A stretch of DNA of 64,000 bases from Tritrichomonas musculus (GCA_039105265.1 JAPFFF010000063.1:744001-808000); one strand, 5' to 3'; positions 10,040 to 21,300 are shown, counted from the first letter of the stretch. The notes: generated by a model not told the origin, from the letters alone. A program made the numbers and translations.

Positions 10040-13000
10040 TCATGAATTTTCTATTTTTTTTTTTTCTACCATTGCTATCAAAATTCTATTATTAAATTGG
10101 TTGTGATATTTTCCATTTGAAAAATCGATCAGAACATTTATTTTCCTCTCAAAATCTTCATCAAAATCGATTTCATTAGAAACTCTCTCTTTCATATTTG
10201 TCAATTTTTCTTCCAATTTTGGATCTGGAGGCATTCCCATCATTCTTGATTTTACGACTTTAAAAATGGAATCAAAGTTCAAATAGAACTTACTAATTGA
10301 GTCCACAGAATCAATTTTTTTTAAATGTTCGTATATCTTTAGGTAACATGAGATCAGTAACTTCAGGTTCATTAGGATTTTCATTATTCGGATTATATAT
10401 AAATATTCTTGTTGGAACTTCTTCTTCTTTTTGAAAGATTGTTCCAACAGAACAATTATTATCAACTGTACCAACAATAAATGTATCAACTACCTTGAAC
10501 AATATTTCATTATCATGGATATAAGGAACACATCCTTGAATATCACATTCATCGATTGCACCATCAGTAATAATGATTAACTGATCAGGAAGTTCAAATT
10601 TAGAACTAGAATTACATTCATGTCTTATTAATTGAAGAAATGCAATTGGATAAGTTCCATCATGACCTAATTGATTTTTCCATATTCTTTTTATTTCAGG
10701 ATAGTCAATAAATTTTGCTTTTGATTCCCAGAGAAAGATTACATCTCCTCTTTCTTCATTATAAAATTCATTGAAATTTTTTTCAAGAGTTCGATGATAA
10801 TAAGAATCATTTTCAATTGACCACGAATAATCAACCGCAAAAAGCGTTTTCATATTCTTGACATTTGCATCGAACTCTTTTTCTTCAATTTCAGTTGGAA
10901 GCTCATCATAAGGAAATGAAATACCTTTGTATGGAGTTTTATCGAAAATGACTCTTGAAGGACGATATTCATGTGGCTTAACATGATAATAAGAAATAGA
11001 ATTTTCAAATTGTGCAGTAAAAACAGCAATATTTTGAATGTACTGAAATGTACCATTTGCTGATATTTGTGTGAAGAACTTCGTGTAGCAACAATCAATA
11101 ATGATGTCTCCTGTTTGTTTTTCAGGATTTGCTGGATAGAAAAGTGCACTAATTCCACCTTCGGAGCCTCTCATGAAAGGAATAAAAGGTTTGTATTTAT
11201 CTGGATTATTATCAACATATGAAATAGTTTCTCCTTCGAATAATTTTTTCAAATTATGAGATAAACTACTTCGTGTACCATACAAATTCTTTGTATGATA
11301 AAATGTCCCAGGATTTTGTAAATTTTCAGTACCAATTAATGTTTCTCCTCCTTTATGATTATTATGAAGTCTTAATTTTGTTTCAATAAAAGCTTCTCTT
11401 GTTCCATCATCTTTTTTATCAACTACACTAATTCTTTCCAAAAAGTAATTTGTTTGTACATAAAAAGGTTCTCCTTCAGCAAGCATGACAACAGCACCAC
11501 CATTTCTCCAGAATTTCTTTAAACATTCAGTGAATGGAATGATATTATTTGCATCTTTATCATTAGGAATGATTGGATAATTCCATCCAATAATAACCCA
11601 ACAAGCATAATAAATAGAATTTCCTTTTTCATCATCTTTTGTTAATTCATCCATTGCTGCATCATAATCTTCAACAACGACAATATCAATTCCAAAGAAT
11701 TCTACAGCTTTTTTAACACAAAGTTCACTATCTTTATCTGTGCTAATTGATAAATATTTCTTATCAACTAATGAACTTTCTTGAGGATTAAAACCGCAAT
11801 TATATAACATAACAATTAATATTTTTTGCCCTTTAAAACAATTAGCAATATACATTTCTGCATTATCTTTTGGATTTTCAGCAACATCTTTATAATCTTT
11901 ATCTTCAAAATTTTCTTCATTGTAATAATCAGAATAAGCCTCCATTGCACATGGCGTTTTAAACAGTTTATCCTTCAAATCTTTAAAGACAGGATTTCTA
12001 TCATATTTTTCAGCTTTACAATAAACACCATATATTTCATCAAATGGTGGCATCCCTGGAAACATGGGCTTGATTTCTTTAAGCGGATAAGGATTCTCAT
12101 CTCCAAAAAGACATGAAATGGCAACAATTATTTTTTCTGGATTGGTTGAGAAAATAATTTGTGGGAAAATATCTTTAATGCCAATAGGATAAATACCAAT
12201 TCCAATCACATTTATTCCACACTAAATTGCTAACATGAATTGATCTTTGATCTTTTCTTTTCTGGAAGCCATGTAAAGCCCATCTGTAAGTACAAAGAGA
12301 AGATTCGTACGATCCGTCCCTCTCATTCGTTGAAGATCATAGGATGCATGAATGGCTGATTAAAGATCACAATCAGCTGGAACTTCTTTTGCAAAATGAG
12401 AGAAAAGAGAAGGCCAAACAGCTGATTTTTCACTCAATGCATAAACAGATGGAACATCACTACAAAGAACAATTGGATCATTTTTAGTGGTAAGAATAAT
12501 ATCAATACAAGGTATTTCAATTGATGATAATGCACATAGAAGACAAATAACTGTTTTCATTAAACTAACAGTTGTAAAGAAATTGAAACTTGATAATAAT
12601 GCATCAATAATAACAGTTACACCATAATTACGAATCAAACCTCCTTTTTCTTCTAGATAAATCATGAATTTCTTCATTGACAGTATATGGAACAATTTTC
12701 CCTGTTTTTTCACGATAAAGATTAATATTAACTTTCTCAAGTTGAAGTTTTTTATTAGGAAAATCAGATTTGTCATTTTGAACGTAGATCGACTTATTAG
12801 CTTCTGCTTTTGCTGAATCAAAAATGATAAATGCAAAGTCATTCGTTTTCAATTCTTCCATTTTTACATCAAGAGCAGGTGTCCTATATATTTTTGGCTG
12901 TAAATCATTTTGAAGTGTTGCTTCACGTATAAGAACTTTTTTGAAACAACTACATATTTCATATAATGTTTCGGGTTTATGAAAATTGGATTCAACAGTA

Positions 13001-13986
13001 ATTAGACTTATTGCTTTTCTTGTGTTGTTAATAAAATTATTCCATAAGTCTTCCATCAATTTTTTTTCTTGTTTTTCTAGAGCACTAGGAACAGTGACAA
13101 TAATTCCAAAGGAATTAGCAGGATCAGTTAATACTGATCTATTCCAAGCTTCAACTGATTTTAAGTTTTCATCGAGACCATCAGTGAAAAGGAAAAGTGC
13201 TCTTTGCTGAGGATATTTTTTATCCTTTTTAAGTTTTTCTCCTTCTTTCCCATCTTTTTCTCCTTCTTTTTCATTATCTTTCATGCTTTCAATGAATTGA
13301 TGAAAAGTTTCAGCATATTTGATTCTATAGCGTGAAATTAAACAACAATCTAAAACTCTTTGTAAAGCTTCAACTGAATGAGGTCCTTCAAATGCTTTCA
13401 AAATAAATTTGAATTTTGAATCAGAAACAACACTTATTGCATATTCAAGGCCAAGGAAATAAAGTGCATAAGCAAATGCAGTTAATAAAATAATGTTAAA
13501 CATTTTGTTAACTTTTGGTATATATGAAGAACAATCAAATAATAAATTAACTGAAATGTAATGGAAAGGAATTGAACCACTTTTCGTTGCTGATTCTAAA
13601 CTATCAGTTGCAGTTCGAATAAGAAGACCAATTAAATGAGAAGATATAGAAATAAAGTCTTTAATTGTCAAATCTTTCTCATATTTTTTCAGAATTGATT
13701 GATCAAAATTTAATTTATTTTCAATCAGTACTTCTTTAAAATGAAATTCAGTACATTGTATAAGCGTACAAATCCTAGAAATAACTCTCTCAATTCCATC
13801 TCTTTCTTGCAATCCTGACAATATTTCATCAATGACTTTCCCAGACTTAATGTTTTTCTTTGTGATTTTTCCAATATCATTAATTAACTGGATATAATTA
13901 GAATCTGCATTATTAGGTTTAACATCTTTAATTTCTTTATTAATGAAATCATCATCACTTGATTCTTCATCTTTTTGCGCTCTTTT
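10040..13986 (-). pseudogene. Triple-VWA protein related to the giant gene, decayed
   Basis: The minus strand encodes one continuous similarity to the C-terminal third of the giant protein at 27872-41785. VWA-1 (VNLLFDCSSYIP ... LFLFTDGLDEN) is in the frame ending at 12628. VWA-2 (VTVIIDALLSS ... LLFVLTDGLYMA) is in the frame ending at 12360. VWA-3 (VDYSWSI ... GHDGTYP ... IITDGAIDE, a complete MIDAS set) is in the long frame ending at 10311. The protein is interrupted by a shift near 12650, in-frame TAA at 12360-12362, in-frame TAG at 12222-12224, and a shift at the T-run near 10315, after which it continues to 10040. The 5' end is open from 13986 without an ATG, so the AAA+ half is missing. 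VWA-3 conservation suggests recent decay. Confidence 0.75.
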
Positions 13987-14625
13987 TCAATTTATTATTT
14001 GTATATTGCTATGCTCCTATGAATTTAACAATTAATGGGTGATTTTCGCATTTTTATTGCTTGTTTATTTGAAGAATAGAAAATTTCTTCTGATATTTTC
14101 TTTTTTCTATTGAAAAAGATACTTTCCATTTTTTCTATCATTTAAAATCTAAATAATTTATCTTTGCGTTATGCTTATATTATATATAGTCGGTATCTTT
14201 GTTTTATAAGAAAAATGATCTTCAATATAGTAACAAAAAAGAAAAAGGTTATTTTTAAATTCTTTTTCATTTTATAATTTTTATTTTAATTTATAGTTTC
14301 AAATTATACTATTTATTATATATATCATTCATTTTTCTTTGAGATATTTTCACAGAAAAAAGTGATCAAATCCTTTTAAAATTTGAATTAATTATACAAT
14401 TTTGTGTGAATATAAAATTATTTTTCTGAACATTTAACTTTTTGTGAACAAAATTAAGTTTAAGGGGGACCTTTCCCCGTTTACTATTTTTTTTTTAACG
14501 ATCATTGTTTCACTTTGATATAATCGTTTTCCCTCAAATTTTCATTCAATTTTAAAAAGGAAATAACTAAAGATAGCAATCAAATTGATGTTTGCTTTTT
14601 GTTTTATCAATACCGTATTCAAAAA
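13987..14625. other. AT-rich intergenic region
   Basis: No gene seen. A G-run motif (ttaagggggacctttc, about 14458-14477) is striking in this composition. It recurs in inverse orientation near 21301-21318. Confidence 0.4.
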
Positions 14626-14778
14626 ACTTAAAACTTGACGGTGGCAAAATGTTAAAAAAAATTAATGCAATTGAAAAAAATCAAAAAAATCATAAATATT
14701 TTCATTTTTTTAATAATTTATTAAATAATAAACTTAATGATAATTAAACCAAAAAATTGCCACCGTCAAGTTTTAAGT
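14626..14778. mobile_element. Short TIR element (MITE), 153 bp
   Basis: Perfect 22-bp inverted repeats (14626-14647 and 14757-14778, core aaacttgacggtggcaa) enclose about 110 bp of AT-rich, non-coding DNA. No clear target-site duplication. The superfamily is unknown. Confidence 0.65.
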
Positions 14779-15425
14779 TATGGTACATTCTCTATATTTA
14801 TTGAATTAATAATTTGACTTAGATATCCTGAAATGAGTTATTTCATTTTTAAATTTTCTTTTGTTGTTTTATTTTTGAAAAAAAAACCAATTTTTAAGCA
14901 TAAAGCAATAAGAGAACTCTGGTTATTTATCAATATTCACAATAGTAATGATCAATTAAGTACCTTAACAAGAGAAAAAACTTGTTTTTTGATCAATTAT
15001 ATTTCTGATTTATAATATACTTAAATTTTTATCATAAATGATCATATCAGTTAATTTACAAAAGATAATGAATTATTACCAGTTTTTAAATATTTATTTT
15101 CAATTTTATATATTATATATGTTGATTTGTTTTTTTTTTTTAGAAAAATCAAAATGATACAAAATTGAGACGTTTCATTACTCATAAAAGCATTATTTAT
15201 CTGGAATGAAATTATTTACTTGATTTTTTTAACAATTGCATCTAATGACAATTATAATATATTTTGATTCTCAAGATAAATTATCTATTTTGATTTATAT
15301 AATTGACATTATAATATAATGTTATAATACTTTTGATATCATTATATTTCATTTTTATATTTTAATAAAATAAGTATAAAATTGAGATTATATCAAGGAA
15401 ATAATATAACTTTTTTTAAGAAAAA

Positions 15426-15800
15426 TTGAATAAATTTTTAAAAGAAAACGATCATTATGCTCGGAAAATTGATCCCAAATTTAACACTCATAATAACGAA
15501 TGTTTTAATCGATTGAAAACTAAGTATTTATCAAAAAATTTAAAATATTCAACATCAACAGAGTTACATTTATCAGAAGCAGTGCTTGAATGGAACGAAG
15601 AAAACTAGGAAGATCAAATTATGAAAAATAAAATTTAAAATATAATGATGTCACATTTCAAAAATCTTTAGATTTAAGAAAAAAAGCTCAGAAAAAAAGA
15701 ATGAACTAAAAAGAAGTGAAGAGTTTAAAGAAAAAAGAAGAAAGGAAAGAAATTCAAATTTAGGTCAGAAGATTGTAGTAAATCAAACAACTATCCAGAA
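15426..15800 (+). pseudogene. Possible transposase C-terminal remnant
   Basis: A 60-codon frame ending at 15608 contains NNECFNRLKTKYLSKN and AVLEWNEEN. I associate this pattern (N-E-x-F-N-x-L-K ... W-N) with C-termini of transposon-encoded proteins in trichomonads. Basic sequence (such as LDLRKKAQKKR) continues downstream in shifted frames to about 15800. No upstream catalytic region is visible. The identification is weak. Confidence 0.3.
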
Positions 15801-16063
15801 GAGAATAGTGGAATTGAAGTAAATAATATATGTAAAGATGTAAAATGAACAACAGAATTCATCTGGATAGTTATTCCATGGCAAGTCATACTCATAAAAG
15901 AAACTTATTTGATCACCATAAAAAGCTGAAAGCTGTCAGATTCTGAAACAATAAATGCATTTTGCATTAAAAAAATAAAAATAAAAAAATTAATGTTGTT
16001 AGTTTAATTAAGTTAAGGTTAAAGTGATCGTAAAATCTTAGATTTTAATCTTTAATTATTTAA
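15801..16063. other. Intergenic region
   Basis: A short inverted match (aactatccaga at about 15788 and its complement at about 15863) spans the end of the preceding remnant. Nothing else seen. Confidence 0.3.
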
Positions 16064-18514
16064 TTATTTCTTTGGCTTCTTGGTTTCTTTATTTTGGTAT
16101 AAAGATTCAAAGCGATTCAGTTCCTGGTATCTTGAAAGAACGATGTCTCGGTCGACTTCTTTAGCAAGTTTGAACTTTTTATTCTCAATCATTTCAAGGA
16201 TTTCTGAAAAGCTCGGACGGTCTTTCGGTTCAAACGCGGTGCACTTATTGATCAGTTCAATTCCTTCTGTTGTGAGCGACGATGAATGACGTGGGAATTT
16301 GATTGGCTTCTTGTTCATCTTGTCGGTCAAATTTTGCTTTGGAAGACGACCTGTCAGCAAAACAAAGACGACAATTCCGTATGAGTAGACATCGGTCTTG
16401 TTGTCATATTTTCCTTTGTTCAGCATTTCTGGCGACATGTAGTCAAGAGTGCCAACACCTTTCGTCAGTGATCCTTCGTCTTTGTCGTCAATGTGAACAA
16501 GATCGAAATCGATGATTTTCGCTTCAAGGATCCAATTCAGCATGATGTTATCGATCTTCAGGTCACGGTGAATCATGCCTGACTGGTGCAGGTGCTTCAT
16601 CCCAAATGCAACTTCAATACAAATTTTCACCCGTAACGTGTCGTTCATGATGTCACTTTTCAGAACTTCTTTCAATTTGAATGGGAGATATTCAAGGAAA
16701 AGTGCTATCGTCGTCTTCTCTTTTTCTCTACTGTTTTTCGCTTTTTCTTCTTTATCTTCATCATCGTAGTCGTAGTCGTAGTCGGAATCTTTGTTTGATG
16801 TGTTTTCTTCAACTTTTTCTGATGTGTTCATGCCAATCGCTCCGCAGATGCTTGGATGACTGATGCTCGTCAGTGCTCCAAATTCTCTCACTGAGTTTCG
16901 TAGCTTGCTGAATGCTTCTTCATCTTCAACATTTTTCACAACTTTCTTGCACATCACTTCTGATGTTCGACGGTCAATGATTTTGTATGCAACCGATGTC
17001 GCTCCTTCGCCAATCTTCTTCAAAACTTCATGGTGCTCTTCGTCTTCTTCTCCAATGAAAATGTTATGAGTCCCTTCTTTCGTTTTCTTCCATTCAACAT
17101 CACTGTCATCGTCATCGTCGTCTGGTTTTATTTCTGGTCGCCGGTGAGTCGATGTGTCGTTGATGTCAAATATTTGAACTTTCTCGTACTTCAAAAGTCG
17201 TTCTTCAAGGAATCGGATGTGATTCTTGTAAATCGTTGTTTCACGCTTTTCTCTTTCTTTCATCTTCGCTTGCTGATTTGAAAGTTCTCGATCTTTCGCT
17301 TCAAGCGCTGCTTTCAATTCCGATATTTCTTTATCTTTCAAATATTCTGAGCCTTCTGATTTAGTTGATGACGATACAGTTTTTCGTGAGGTGAGGTGAT
17401 CATTTTTCTTTGGAAGTCGTCTGTTTGGCATGTTTGGCGGTAATTCTTCTCCAACAAAAACTGCTGATATCCAATCTCCTGCAATGCAGAACGATGCTCC
17501 ACTCTCAATCGTTGTCTCAACTGGTGAATATATTTTTTCATTGCCAGATAATGTGTCGAGCATGAGTTCGCCAAAACCGTTACTTCCACATGACAAAACT
17601 TTCCCATCTTCTGTTCGGAAGAGCGAGTGAGTGCACCCAGCGGAGGCTCCTGTGATTTTGTACTTCTCAAGAGAAGCAACTTTCGTGAATTTGTCTGTTT
17701 TGCTGACTCCTTCGCCAAGGCAGAGAGCACCGCTTGAAATAGATCCATAAACAAAAACTTCGCCTTCGCTGCAAACTGCAAAGCAATGATCACTTGTCCC
17801 TGAGATGTCGACGATTTCTTTATCACGAAGTTCTTCAACTTCTTCAAATGAAAGTCCGCTGGATGAAGATTTGAAGACTCGCCCACTCTCACTAAGTGCT
17901 AAATAAAATTCATCGCAGCAGGCGACGCTGACTGCTTTCTCACCTCCTGGAAGAGTCGCTGCCTTCACTGGGTTCAGTGGGGAATCAAAAAGTGATTCGG
18001 TGATCGCGATGATCGCTCCTTCTGTGTCAATTGCTGCCGAGTTATAATAACCGCCATAAAGCGACACTGGTTGACGATTTTCAATGTTCACAAAAAGTGG
18101 TTCGCCGACATTTTTAAATTGGTAAACGTATGCAAGCTCCCTGATGCCGTCTGTTCGTGAAATCAGGTAAAGAGTGTAATTATAACCGCACAAAATGGAG
18201 ATGAACTTGCATTGAATGCCACGACTGTCTTTCATATCAATTTCTGTCGCTGTTTCCAGTTTTGAATCTGTAAGTGATCCAAGGATTGCTCCGTAAGAAT
18301 TGTCGCCAATTACGTAGCCTTGCCCATTTTTCGTCACCCATGATGCATGATGATAGTAAACCGAGTAAGAGATAAGATTTGAAACGACAATTTTTGAAGA
18401 AAGTGGTGGACAGATAATTGGATATCCACCTGATTTGTTGTTCGATGTCTCTCCCACTTGATTGTAGTTATTGAGTCCGCTTGTTTTGAGGATTGTGCAT
18501 TTTTTGGTAGACAT
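16064..18514 (-). CDS. RCC1-repeat / coiled-coil / Ser-Thr protein kinase
   Basis: Encodes 816 residues from ATG 18514. Residues about 10-350 form an RCC1-like beta-propeller, with blade signatures such as GLNNYNQVGE, YVIGDNSYGA, VYGSISSGALCLGEG and CGSNGFGELML. A coiled coil follows at about 390-445. The C-terminal kinase (about 490-775) has a glycine loop GEGATSVAYK near 501, Lys in CKKVV near 521, HRDLKIDN near 643, DFD in place of DFG near 665, SPE near 692 and DVYSYGIVV. All catalytic residues are present, so it is probably active. An acidic, Tyr/Asp-rich insert lies in the N-lobe near 571-593. The domain order is the reverse of animal Nek8/Nek9 (kinase first). Third codon positions are more GC-rich than in the giant gene. 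The start is supported by an initiator 11 nt upstream. Confidence 0.92.
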   Translation of the reverse strand: MSTKKCTILKTSGLNNYNQVGETSNNKSGGYPIICPPLSSKIVVSNLISYSVYYHHASWVTKNGQGYVIGDNSYGAILGSLTDSKLETATEIDMKDSRGIQCKFISILCGYNYTLYLISRTDGIRELAYVYQFKNVGEPLFVNIENRQPVSLYGGYYNSAAIDTEGAIIAITESLFDSPLNPVKAATLPGGEKAVSVACCDEFYLALSESGRVFKSSSSGLSFEEVEELRDKEIVDISGTSDHCFAVCSEGEVFVYGSISSGALCLGEGVSKTDKFTKVASLEKYKITGASAGCTHSLFRTEDGKVLSCGSNGFGELMLDTLSGNEKIYSPVETTIESGASFCIAGDWISAVFVGEELPPNMPNRRLPKKNDHLTSRKTVSSSTKSEGSEYLKDKEISELKAALEAKDRELSNQQAKMKEREKRETTIYKNHIRFLEERLLKYEKVQIFDINDTSTHRRPEIKPDDDDDDSDVEWKKTKEGTHNIFIGEEDEEHHEVLKKIGEGATSVAYKIIDRRTSEVMCKKVVKNVEDEEAFSKLRNSVREFGALTSISHPSICGAIGMNTSEKVEENTSNKDSDYDYDYDDEDKEEKAKNSREKEKTTIALFLEYLPFKLKEVLKSDIMNDTLRVKICIEVAFGMKHLHQSGMIHRDLKIDNIMLNWILEAKIIDFDLVHIDDKDEGSLTKGVGTLDYMSPEMLNKGKYDNKTDVYSYGIVVFVLLTGRLPKQNLTDKMNKKPIKFPRHSSSLTTEGIELINKCTAFEPKDRPSFSEILEMIENKKFKLAKEVDRDIVLSRYQELNRFESLYQNKETKKPKK

Positions 18515-18522
18515 TTGATTTG

Positions 18523-18527
18523 AATGA
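18523..18527 (-). promoter_or_regulatory. Initiator (Inr) TCATT
   Basis: Minus-strand TCATT matches TCA(C/T)(A/T). Its A is 11 nt upstream of the ATG at 18514, ideal for trichomonad promoters. Confidence 0.55.
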
Positions 18528-18813
18528 AATATTTGAGAATATTCAAATATTTCAATGAATTTTTAAAAAAATTCAATAAAAATTTTAAGGAGATTGTATG
18601 TGATTTTAATTAAATAATATCTCGTTCAATATTTAATTAATCAAAAATAAAACGAATAATAAAATTAAATATATTATATAAATATTATAATATTTCTTTT
18701 AATTTATATCAATAAAAGAAATATATATTTTATTTTTTGACCTGATTATCTAAAATATAAAACTTTTTCAATAAGTCTCATCAATTTAAAACTTGAATAA
18801 ATTTAAATTGAGA

Positions 18814-19642
18814 ATGAGTTCAAAAACAATTATTTTGTCTTCAACCGGCTTAAAAACATTATTAGAGATAATAATGACTTTACTTTTTCATTTGGTGAAC
18901 GAAAAATCGGCATGAACAACATTTTGGCAGAATTTATATCACCAATTGTATCCGATCTTCATCATTCTGACCCAACCATCAACCAGCCGCATTATGATAT
19001 GCCCCAAAATACGAACACTCCCAGATTTGACGAAATATTTACCGACTATGTGATCACAAAGCTTAAATTGATTTCAAGTGGAACGACCACAAATCTGAGC
19101 GAATTGGAGAGCCAAAGAAAACAGCTAAACCGCCAACGGCATCATCACGTGTTTTTTCGTTCGACGGCCAAGAGTGCAACCGCCTGAATGGCATCATCAG
19201 CTTCTTCACGAAAGAAACAGGCGGAAATGTTCATGAAAAGTGCGTCGTTTCTGTCACTGCATCGTCTGAATATAGTAAGAGCTTTTTTGCCAAAAACGTT
19301 GTTGATTTCGATAACTTGCAGGTCGCAGCCATGCGGCTCTATTAAATCAAATATATTAGAGTCATGATAAGTTATACTTGCTGTTCTGGCGCTGTTCACC
19401 CGATGCACTGGGTGATTGAGGCCTTGAACAGCGGCAAAGATGAGGGCTGGACTGTCATTGACAGGAGGAGTGGAGTGACGAGCCTCAATGCTCAGAGTGT
19501 CGTTTGCACATTCGACATTCAGCAGCCAGGAAAAGAAAATGAATTCTACAGGTACCTCAGACTTCGCCAGACTGGGAAAAGTGCGCGTAACGACTATAAC
19601 TTATGTTTCTCATCACTTGAGTATTTTGGCTCAGTCATTTGA
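18814..19642 (+). pseudogene. BTB-like / F5/8 type C family pseudogene
   Basis: Starts at ATG 18814 (MSSKTIILSSTGLKTLLE). It shifts frame near 18875 into FTFSFGERKIGMNNILAEF and ISPIVSDLHHSDPTIN, a recognisable family front end that ends at 19187 in this frame. Another frame gives VFSFDGQECNRLNGIISFF and VVSVTASSEYSKSFF, the linker before the F5/8C domain, with a stop near 19344. The last part (19364-19642) has HWVIEALNSG and YRYLRLRQTGKSARN, the end of the F5/8C domain. Most of the BTB/BACK-like middle is missing. Higher GC than its surroundings. A TAAA and then a 33-A tract follow 46-70 bp downstream, which could mark a retrocopy. Confidence 0.75.
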
Positions 19643-19709
19643 TCTAACACTGAAATTTTCTATGATTTCTGTTTATGAAATTTTATTACTAAAGAAAAAA
19701 AAAACTTTC

Positions 19710-19711
<2 letters not shown>

Positions 19712-19744
<33 letters not shown>
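19712..19744 (+). repeat. Poly(A) tract, 33 A
   Basis: An uninterrupted run of 33 A lies 70 bp after the F5/8C pseudogene stop and about 20 bp after a TAAA. It may be slippage-grown or the tail of a retroposed copy. Confidence 0.8.
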
Positions 19745-19748
<4 letters not shown>

Positions 19749-19789
19749 AATAATAAAGGATCCCTTCATCAGTCACTATAATAAAGAGA

Positions 19790-20040
19790 AATTTCTTTGA
19801 GTCATGTTCATCATTGGAACAAGTTACATTTGCCATTCTTTCTTCATTAAAAATTTTACCTAAAACAATATCATCAGGATGTGAACTCTTTAAAGAATGT
19901 TCTTCATTAAAACAAATAATAATTCCATATTCGATAAGTGAATTGTCGATAGGTAATGATTATCAAAGTGAAATAAAAAGAATATTTTCAATTACATGTA
20001 AATATATTTATATTTCAGATTTTTATTTTAAAATAAAATG
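19790..20040 (+). pseudogene. BspA-like leucine-rich repeat fragment
   Basis: The plus frame reads FFESCSSLEQVTF, then GCELFKECSSLKQIIIPYSI. These are two BspA-type repeat pieces (C-S-S-L-x-x-(I/V)). No start codon precedes it and it ends without a full repeat, so it is a gene scrap. Confidence 0.55.
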
Positions 20041-20232
20041 ATTTTTTTATGAACAAAATCTATAGAATACCAAAATCTGAAAGAAGAAGAAGATATATAT
20101 ATATATGCAATGTTAAAATATATTTCATTTTGTTTTATTTACCATATATTATGTGAAATAATGTTTATTATGTCATTTGAAATCAAATTAATATTCACAA
20201 AAAATTGAGCATTGATCTTCCAAAATTTATTT

Positions 20233-21126
20233 TCAATAAAAAGGAATTTTAGTTTTGTGCTGTTTGACAAAATGTCGAACTTCGCTTATTTCTGATTTGT
20301 CCAAATCAAGTAGCATGTAATCATTGGATTCAAAAAGATGGAGTAACCTTTCAAAACTTGGTCGACTTTGAGGTTCAAAGTTCCAGCAATCGTTGATAAT
20401 TTGTTTGGATAAATTGGTGAACGTAGAAGGAATGTTTGCCTTTTTTCCTGTGCCAACTTGAATGATTGTTATTTTAGGCATAACTCCTCTGTTTAGCAGG
20501 AAGAACATTACAACTCCAAAAGAGTAAATGTCAACTTTTTCATCGTAATCGAGCTCATTCAAAATTTCAGGCGCCATGAATTTTTGTGTGCCTACTCCTA
20601 GAGTCGAGCTTTGTTCTTCAGATGTCATCAATTTAGATATTCCAAAATCACTTATTCTAATTGTTCCATTCTTACTGATCAAAATATTCGATGGCTTTAA
20701 ATCTCGATGAATTATGTTGCACTTGTGCACATATTTCATTCCTTCGACAATTTGATAAATGCAGGTGACAATTTGTACATTAGATGGATTAGATTTCGTG
20801 ATGAATGTTTGCAAGTCATTTGGACAAAATTCAAGTAAAATCGATGGTGGCGTATTTTTATCACTTAAATAGATGCCAAAAGCTTTGATGATATTTGGAT
20901 GATTGAGCATGTTGATTTTTTCGTACTCGCTGTAGAAGCAGCGCTGTGCCTTGACGCTTCTGTCTCCTGAATGCATCACTTTAAGAGCAAATGTTTCTTC
21001 TCTCCCAACTTCAAAAACTTTGCCGTTTGCGCCCGAGCTTATTTCTCTTAAGTATTGTATTGCTATTTTATAGCGTATATGATATAATCGATCAAATTCA
21101 ACAAAAAAAATTCTGGAAAAAATCAT
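20233..21126 (-). CDS. Protein kinase (TKL-like), short N-terminus
   Basis: Encodes 297 residues from ATG 21126. Nearly the whole protein is a kinase domain. It has a glycine loop SSGANGKVFEV near residue 31, ALK near 48, HRDLKPSN near 140, DFG in RISDFGISK near 159, APE and DIYSFGVVMFFLL. All catalytic motifs are intact, so it is probably active. Trichomonad relatives usually carry N-terminal ubiquitin-like or other domains; here only about 24 residues precede the core. A 39-base homopolymer lies 51 bp upstream and no initiator is visible. The 5' part may therefore have been lost or replaced. The stop is followed by TAAA. Confidence 0.85.
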   Translation of the reverse strand: MIFSRIFFVEFDRLYHIRYKIAIQYLREISSGANGKVFEVGREETFALKVMHSGDRSVKAQRCFYSEYEKINMLNHPNIIKAFGIYLSDKNTPPSILLEFCPNDLQTFITKSNPSNVQIVTCIYQIVEGMKYVHKCNIIHRDLKPSNILISKNGTIRISDFGISKLMTSEEQSSTLGVGTQKFMAPEILNELDYDEKVDIYSFGVVMFFLLNRGVMPKITIIQVGTGKKANIPSTFTNLSKQIINDCWNFEPQSRPSFERLLHLFESNDYMLLDLDKSEISEVRHFVKQHKTKIPFY

Positions 21127-21175
21127 AACTATTGAATTTGTATTTTGATAAAATCCTTGTAATCTCTCTAAAAAT

Positions 21176-21176
<1 letters not shown>

Positions 21177-21215
<39 letters not shown>
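21177..21215 (+). repeat. Poly(A) tract, 39 A
   Basis: A run of 39 A on the plus strand lies between the divergent kinase and DUF3447 genes. Together with the 33-A tract at 19712 it brackets the BspA scrap and the kinase gene. Confidence 0.8.
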
Positions 21216-21217
<2 letters not shown>

Positions 21218-21300
21218 ATGAGCTTTGGTGAGTGTAATGAAAATAAAAAAAATGGATATTTAAACTAAACCGTAAATAATTAGCCTTGATCGTTTTCCTC

